From Candidatus Peregrinibacteria bacterium (GTDB lineage: Bacteria > Patescibacteriota > Gracilibacteria > UM-FILTER-43-11): a stretch of DNA of 21,686 nt. Made by a program: the position numbers and the translations under genes. The notes under the pieces were generated by a model that was given only the letters and a program-made list of their open reading frames with translations, had not been told where the DNA came from and made no database searches. The DNA lies in contig JAUXDO010000008.1 in assembly GCA_030618315.1 (NCBI GenBank), positions 1-21,686 on the forward strand. Reading direction: 5' to 3'. Each line of letters starts with the position of its first letter. The first letter of the stretch is position 1. Positions 17,373 through 21,686 of this stretch are shown here, piece after piece.

Positions 17373-19430
17373 TTGAAACAAAAAATTGAATTAAATATAC
17401 CGGCGAATTTAAAACTTTCATCTCTTGTGCGTCATTTGACGGGAGAATTTTTTAGTTATGTTGGTTTTTCAAAAGAATGGAGTAGTAGGTTGAAATTGGT
17501 TGTTGATGAGCTCTTTATGAACGCTGTTAAATATGGTTCTACTGAAGATAAAAGTACAGTACACCTTGTTCTTGATTATAATGAAGAGATGATTGAGTTT
17601 AGAATTGAGGATGATGGCACCGGTGTACAAAAAATTTCTGCTGAAGAATTAAAAACACGTATCCAAAAAAATACTGATGAAAGTAGTGTAATTGCTACTT
17701 CAGGTCGTGGGCTCGCTTTAATTACGCATTTGTGGACTGATGAAATCAAAATTGAACAGGCTAATGCCGGAGGTATAGCGATTTCATTTTCTAAAAAGAT
17801 TGAAACGACCCCACCCCCCTTGCCCCCTCCCATTGTTCCATCTGCGGAACCATTGGAAGTGAAGTCAGTTGAGACTCAGACAGATGTGCAACCAAAAGAA
17901 TTAAAAAAAGAGGTACCAAAAGGGCCAACTGTTACAGTTAAGCTCCAAGGTGAAATAGATCAGTCAAATTTGGAAAAGCTTACTTTACCTGTCAGAGAAC
18001 AGTTGGACGTTCTGCCTGATGGTGCAAAATTAGTCTTAGATTTTAAAGATGTTGTCTATATCAACAGTACTGTGATAGGCCATCTTGCTGAATGGCATAA
18101 TGAGGTTGAGAAAAAAAGTGGGCATATGGTTTTAATAAATGCGAATGAGCAGATAAAAGATGTTCTTAATCTTGTTGGGTTGACCCATGTTCTTAATATT
18201 GAATCTAAAATAAACTCAAAACTCAAAACTCAAATTATTATTATGAAATTTATCCGTAAAAGCATAACAAATAAGGCGCTTCTACTATTCTCAGTTATTA
18301 CTACTGCTATTGTTGTTGTGGGGATTATTTTGAATCGAAAAGAAATTTTTACTGTTTCAATAAATATATTTTTAGTTTCAATAATATCTGTAATGGTTTT
18401 TGTCCTGCTTTTGTTCGTTCTGGACGTAATGATTCCCTTAAATCGTGTAATGAAGCAAATAACAAATTTATTAACAGGAAAAAACTATAAAAAAATTGAA
18501 CCAACTACTATAGATGAAATTGGTGTTATGACTCATTTTTTTAATGAAATAACTCACGATCTGGAAAAAATCTCATATGATGTTAAAGAACGCAGACGAA
18601 TGTCATCGGAATTAGATATTGCGGCACAAATTCAGAAAGATGTGCTTCCAAAAGAAGCTCCAGAAGCTCCTGGTTTGGATATAGTTGCAAAAACACGATC
18701 TGCCGCTGAGGTTGGGGGTGATACTTTTGACTTCGTTTCTTCTCCGGACGCAAATCAGCTTTTTGTTTATATTGGTGATGTAACAGGTCATGGTGTACCA
18801 GCTGGTTTGATTATGATGATGGTTGATACACTTGTAACCGCAATGGTTTCCCGCGGGGTTGATAATGGTCGTGATTTGATAGTTAATACAAATGCTTTAC
18901 TTACTCCAAGAATAAGCTCCAGGCTGTTTATGACATCAGTAATGCTCCGTTGGGATAAGCAGGCTCAGAAAATGTATTACACAGGCGCAGGTCATGAGCA
19001 TGTTCTTGTTTATCGTAAAAAATCTGAAACTGTTGAAGCGATAAAATCCGGTGGTATTGCCCTTGGTATGGTTCCTGATGTCAGTAAAATTGCCAAAGAA
19101 ACGGAAATTCCATTAGAAATTGGTGACAGTGTTGTGCTGTTTACTGATGGAATTTCGGAAGCAAAGAATAAAACTGGTGAAATGTTTGAAGTCGATGGTT
19201 TAGTTGCGTCGTTAAAGAAACATGGATACCGCCCTTCTGCTGAAGGTATTTTTGATAATTTATCGAAAGATTTTGCTAATTTCGTTGGTGAATATGTTCA
19301 GGTGGATGATATTACAATGATAGTAATTAAATATGTTGGAAAAGATGCGGGTACATCAAAAGTCAAATTGCAAATAAGTACAGATGAGTCCCAAGTAGAG
19401 CGAAAAAGTAAGATTTGGAGTTGGGGTTAA
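17373..19430 (+). CDS. Single-chain partner-switching protein: RsbW-like ATPase, STAS, two TM segments, HAMP, SpoIIE/PP2C phosphatase
   Basis: The 685-residue protein joins three activities usually carried by separate proteins (RsbW, RsbV, RsbU). Residues 1-142 are a GHKL serine-kinase domain (VVDELFMNAVKYG, EDDGTG, SGRGLALI). After a Pro-rich linker, 183-285 form a STAS domain with the expected phospho-site region YINSTVIGHL. Residues 300-352 hold two membrane helices, then a HAMP-like region to about 400. Residues 430-655 are a PP2C phosphatase (EVGGDTFDF, GDVTGHGVPAGL, LFTDGISEA, DDITM) with its metal-binding aspartates. In the known circuit the kinase phosphorylates STAS and the phosphatase reverses it, controlling a bound target such as a sigma factor; none is encoded here. 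The start is TTG with no Shine-Dalgarno sequence. An in-frame ATG at 18243 (M291) exactly precedes the membrane part and could start a separate phosphatase. Confidence 0.9.
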   Translation: MKQKIELNIPANLKLSSLVRHLTGEFFSYVGFSKEWSSRLKLVVDELFMNAVKYGSTEDKSTVHLVLDYNEEMIEFRIEDDGTGVQKISAEELKTRIQKNTDESSVIATSGRGLALITHLWTDEIKIEQANAGGIAISFSKKIETTPPPLPPPIVPSAEPLEVKSVETQTDVQPKELKKEVPKGPTVTVKLQGEIDQSNLEKLTLPVREQLDVLPDGAKLVLDFKDVVYINSTVIGHLAEWHNEVEKKSGHMVLINANEQIKDVLNLVGLTHVLNIESKINSKLKTQIIIMKFIRKSITNKALLLFSVITTAIVVVGIILNRKEIFTVSINIFLVSIISVMVFVLLLFVLDVMIPLNRVMKQITNLLTGKNYKKIEPTTIDEIGVMTHFFNEITHDLEKISYDVKERRRMSSELDIAAQIQKDVLPKEAPEAPGLDIVAKTRSAAEVGGDTFDFVSSPDANQLFVYIGDVTGHGVPAGLIMMMVDTLVTAMVSRGVDNGRDLIVNTNALLTPRISSRLFMTSVMLRWDKQAQKMYYTGAGHEHVLVYRKKSETVEAIKSGGIALGMVPDVSKIAKETEIPLEIGDSVVLFTDGISEAKNKTGEMFEVDGLVASLKKHGYRPSAEGIFDNLSKDFANFVGEYVQVDDITMIVIKYVGKDAGTSKVKLQISTDESQVERKSKIWSWG
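18212..18232. repeat. 7-bp repeat AAACTCA x3 at the STAS-membrane domain junction
   Basis: Three exact copies of AAACTCA, identical to the leader repeat at 17341-17361, lie inside the reading frame and encode part of the linker NSKLKTQ between the STAS domain and M291. The unit is not a multiple of three, so any change of copy number would uncouple the two halves. The repeat looks like former intergenic DNA now read through. Confidence 0.9.
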
Positions 19431-19441
19431 GTCGTTCAATA

Positions 19442-19506
19442 GCGGTTAGTAGCTGGCGGTTAGCGGTTAGTTTTTTGAGCTAATCACTTGTCGCTAATCG
19501 CCAACC
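19442..19506. repeat. GCGGTTAG repeats with imperfect inverted repeat between convergent genes
   Basis: Three copies of GCGGTTAG (19442-19449, 19456-19463, 19463-19470) precede an inverted segment. TGGCGGTTAGCG (19454-19465) pairs with CGCTAATCGCCA (19492-19503) with a single G-U, and an inner stem pairs 19466-19470 with 19480-19484 around a T-rich loop. It sits 12 bases after the phosphatase stop codon and before the end of the HD gene on the other strand, so it may stop transcription or protect 3' ends from both sides. No T-run directly follows the outer stem. The rest of 19431-19583 shows nothing else. Confidence 0.65.
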
Positions 19507-19583
19507 GATATTTTCACATTTTCACTTTTTGATACTCAATTAATGTAACAATATAGATTAAATTTAAAAATTCCTGATTCATC

Positions 19584-20399
19584 TTACCTAAATCTAAATA
19601 TCGCATGATATTTATTGATTATTCCAACCATTATTTTGGCATAATTGGGTTGAAATTGACATTCTGGTTCTTGTTTTTTTGTGAGCGCTTTGTTCCATTT
19701 AAGTCCTGAACATCTTAAGAGCTCAGCTTCAACTTCCTCTTTGTTTCTTTGAGGATCGTGTGTTCTTGGAGCAAGCATTGCATCGGTTGAATCGCAAATT
19801 GTAAGTATTTTTGTTTCTGTACTTAGAGTTTCCTGTTCTACTCCATAATATCCATTTCCATCTTCTCTCTCGTGATGTTCTTCAATTGCTTTATGCACAC
19901 TATTTTCATCAGTTACTACTAGGTCTTTCATTATTCTTACCAAATTTGCATATGTAGCACTACCTTCTTTTGGATGTTCTTTCATCAATTTCCATTCATT
20001 TTTGGTTAATTGTCTATCTTGTTTCATTAATTCGTTAATGTCGGCACGAAGCTTGCCAAGATCATGTAAAAATGCAGCTTCTATTAGTGTTTCAAGGTTA
20101 CATAAGTTAGCTTCTTCATCAGAAAGGTGTTCATACATTAAACCTGCCAAAATAGGAGTTCTTAGACTATGTCCGCCAAGCCTATTCTCAAAAATCAATC
20201 GTGGATCAACTGGTAAAGCTTCGCAAATTTCTTCCGGAAGATTATTAAAAATATTAAATGTTTTGATATAAACATCAGCTATCTCTTCTGATAAAACTGC
20301 TTCCGGACTTACTGACCACCAACTTTCCTCTTCCATAATTGCTGTCGGAGGGGGTGCTGATGAATTTCTAAGAAAGGATGATTTTTTTTCGGGGGGCAT
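19584..20399 (-). CDS. HD-GYP-like metal-dependent phosphohydrolase
   Basis: The 271-residue protein carries the metal-binding HD set: H77 (GGHS), H112-D113 in LHDLGKL with K116, H142 in EHPKEG, H175-H176 in EEHHERED, and D203 in KILTICDSTDAM. The spacing and the EHP..G, HHE..DG.GY and I..I.D..DA motifs match HD-GYP domains, which cleave cyclic di-GMP or related cyclic dinucleotides. The third signature is GNGYYG rather than G.GYP, so substrate choice may differ. There is no receiver, PAS or membrane segment; the first 25 residues are polar and Pro/Ser-rich. It lies 131 bp downstream of the glycosyltransferase on the same strand and converges with the signalling genes. No GGDEF protein is encoded here. 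A plain HD hydrolase of another specificity is the alternative. Confidence 0.85.
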   Translation of the reverse strand: MPPEKKSSFLRNSSAPPPTAIMEEESWWSVSPEAVLSEEIADVYIKTFNIFNNLPEEICEALPVDPRLIFENRLGGHSLRTPILAGLMYEHLSDEEANLCNLETLIEAAFLHDLGKLRADINELMKQDRQLTKNEWKLMKEHPKEGSATYANLVRIMKDLVVTDENSVHKAIEEHHEREDGNGYYGVEQETLSTETKILTICDSTDAMLAPRTHDPQRNKEEVEAELLRCSGLKWNKALTKKQEPECQFQPNYAKIMVGIINKYHAIFRFR

Positions 20400-20530
20400 A
20401 GTTATAATAGTTTCTACCGTTCCTTATTCCCACTCTCAAATAAAATATTGTAAAATAAACATGAATTAAAAGTTTACACCTCTCCAATTCCTTCAATTTT
20501 TATTAGTCGCTTTTTTTACTAACAGGTCAT

Positions 20531-21622
20531 TTATAGCATTTTACTATGGATTTGTAAATTATTTATTATTTTTAATGTTTGTTTGGCAGATTTTTCCCAA
20601 GTATGACTTTCAAGAATGTTTGAATAATGTGTTTCCTTATTATTATTTAGCATTAATTTTGCAAGTTCTTCAATATCTGATGGATTAAAAAACTGCACCT
20701 TGTTACCTGCGACTTCTTTTGAGGTTGGAATATCTGAAGCGATTATTGGAAGATTGTAATGCATAGCCTCTAACAATGGGATGCCAAATCCTTCGTAGAG
20801 TGATGGGAATATAAAACATTGTGCGTTTTTCATTAGTACATGTTTTTCTTCCTCGTTAATATATCCACAGATTATTATCCGATCTTTAATGTCTGTTGTA
20901 ATTAAATCTAATATTTCTTTTCCACCTCGTCCCAGTGAACCTGCTAGTACCAATTTAATATCCGGATTTTCTTTTGTGAATATTTTGAATGCATTAATTA
21001 GCGTATCTGTATTTTTTTTGTGCTCTACTCTGCCTATGTAAAGAAAGAATGTTTTAGGTTGTAGGTTGTAGGATTTAAGAATGGCATTTTCTTCCTGCTC
21101 TGACACTTTTATCCCTGGTTCTTGAAAACCTAATGGGATTACGTGGATTTTATTTGCATAGATGCGAAATTTCGCATCTCTACAATAAAAATGGACTAAA
21201 TCTTTTTTTGTTACTTCTGATGGCACAATGATATTTTTTGCGTGTTTTACAGCGTATTTTGTTCCCCATTCCAAGTATTTTTTCGATAGAAAGCCATAAC
21301 TTTCCGGTACATGTTTCCATGCAACATCATGGATAGTAATTGTCGATTTTTTTGGATGTATCAGAGGAAGAACATGTGATGGCACAAATAGATTATCGAT
21401 TTCTTTATTCCTGATAATTTCCCAGCTCAATCGAATCTGCGTCCACAGCCTTCGAAATGGGATAGTAATCTGCTTTACATCCAGAGGAATTTTTTTTGGG
21501 GATATTAAAGTAATATCATTCGGTGATTGTCTGACCAATTCGTTTATCAGATAAAAGGAGTAGTTTTCAACTCCTGTTCTTTTTTTAGTGTTGTTGTAGC
21601 GCGAGGCATCAATGTAAATCAT
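20531..21622 (-). CDS. GT4-family glycosyltransferase (GT-B fold)
   Basis: The 363-residue protein transfers a sugar from a nucleotide-sugar donor, probably during surface glycan or polysaccharide synthesis. The N-terminal acceptor half has TGVENYS and TITIHDVAWKHVPESYG. The C-terminal half has IGRVEHKKN, LVLAGSLG, and the retaining-GT4 EX7E motif in LYEGFGIPLLEAM (E277 and E285), followed by PIIASDIPTSKEVAG. Length is normal for the family and there is no membrane segment. Residues 147-156 (CRDAKFRIYA) are encoded by a palindromic element lying just before the conserved KIHVIPLG strand and look like an insertion of about six residues compared with the usual spacing. The start ATG directly abuts an 8-bp tandem repeat and has no Shine-Dalgarno sequence. 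Sugar and acceptor cannot be told from sequence. Confidence 0.93.
   Translation of the reverse strand: MIYIDASRYNNTKKRTGVENYSFYLINELVRQSPNDITLISPKKIPLDVKQITIPFRRLWTQIRLSWEIIRNKEIDNLFVPSHVLPLIHPKKSTITIHDVAWKHVPESYGFLSKKYLEWGTKYAVKHAKNIIVPSEVTKKDLVHFYCRDAKFRIYANKIHVIPLGFQEPGIKVSEQEENAILKSYNLQPKTFFLYIGRVEHKKNTDTLINAFKIFTKENPDIKLVLAGSLGRGGKEILDLITTDIKDRIIICGYINEEEKHVLMKNAQCFIFPSLYEGFGIPLLEAMHYNLPIIASDIPTSKEVAGNKVQFFNPSDIEELAKLMLNNNKETHYSNILESHTWEKSAKQTLKIINNLQIHSKML
21160..21179. repeat. Palindromic element inside the glycosyltransferase coding sequence
   Basis: A perfect 20-base palindrome (arms AGATGCGAAA) extends imperfectly to about 28 bases (21156-21183). On the minus strand it reads in frame as CRDAKFRIYA. 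Its GCGA...TCGC arms match those of the intergenic palindromes at 13984 and 14047. It appears to be a dispersed palindromic repeat accommodated within a gene. Confidence 0.8.
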
Positions 21623-21652
21623 TACAAGATTACAAGATTACAAGATTACAAG
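21621..21652. repeat. 8-bp tandem repeat ATTACAAG x4 at the glycosyltransferase start
   Basis: Four exact copies of ATTACAAG (CTTGTAAT on the coding strand) occupy the leader; the A and T of the ATG come from the last copy. A further complementary AATCTTGT at 21679-21686 makes an inverted repeat with the array. Copy number would change leader length, not reading frame. Confidence 0.92.
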
Positions 21653-21674
21653 ATTATTCTATATGTTTTTTCAA
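21645..21674 (-). promoter_or_regulatory. Possible glycosyltransferase promoter with -10 inside the repeat
   Basis: On the minus strand TTGAAA (21674-21669) is followed after 18 bases by TGTAAT (21650-21645), which is part of the outermost 8-bp repeat copy. Every repeat unit contains the same TGTAAT, so copy number could alter promoter position. This is a weak prediction close to the window edge. Confidence 0.3.
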
Positions 21675-21686
21675 TTTAAATCTTGT

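Noticed and set aside
20400..20530. Terminator after the glycosyltransferase gene
   Set aside because: Only a weak 5-bp stem (TTAGT/ACTAA) with a 10-nt loop is visible, which is not enough to call one; read-through into the HD gene is possible.

Overview
The window (about 37% GC by eye, standard genetic code) reads like a small-genome, deep-branching bacterium, most plausibly a Candidate Phyla Radiation/Patescibacteria member. Supporting signs are a giant exported multidomain protein of more than 4300 residues, mostly absent Shine-Dalgarno sequences, short low-complexity tandem repeats at gene starts, and many palindromes. This assignment is an inference. UGA occurs as a stop codon and is absent inside all long frames, which argues against the UGA-glycine lineages (Gracilibacteria, Absconditabacteria).

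Left part (1-13914), all read on the minus strand: tRNA-Val(GAC), then a 12.9-kb gene for an exported, S-layer-anchored giant protein, then a 190-bp array of small hairpins, then the 5' part of a gene for a small cysteine-rich exported protein cut by the window edge. The giant protein has an N-terminal C25/caspase-like alpha/beta region, Ig-like regions, FG-GAP repeats, a DUF11-like domain, proline-rich and acidic helical regions, three SLH domains and a calcium-binding thrombospondin type 3 tail. Its annotated ATG appears to lie inside the signal peptide, so the true start is probably a non-AUG codon upstream.

Middle part (13915-19430), plus strand: after a divergent intergenic region with two perfect palindromes come a soluble four-PAS/GAF histidine kinase, a stand-alone receiver one base downstream, and a third gene with its own strong promoter. 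That gene encodes an RsbW-like ATPase, an RsbV-like STAS domain and a membrane-bound RsbU-like PP2C phosphatase in a single chain. Together they look like a sensory circuit joining phosphorelay to partner switching. No sigma factor or DNA-binding output domain is present in the window.

Right part (19431-21686), minus strand: a GT4 glycosyltransferase followed by an HD-GYP-like hydrolase, convergent with the signalling genes across a hairpin-forming repeat.

The most unusual signals are: (1) a modular hairpin ladder at 531-702 in which the spacers also pair, predicting stacked four-way junctions; (2) the one-polypeptide partner-switching module, whose domain junction carries the same 7-bp triple repeat as its leader; (3) tandem repeats of 11 bp and 7 bp inside reading frames, where copy-number change would shift frame; (4) a palindromic element that appears inserted in frame in the glycosyltransferase.
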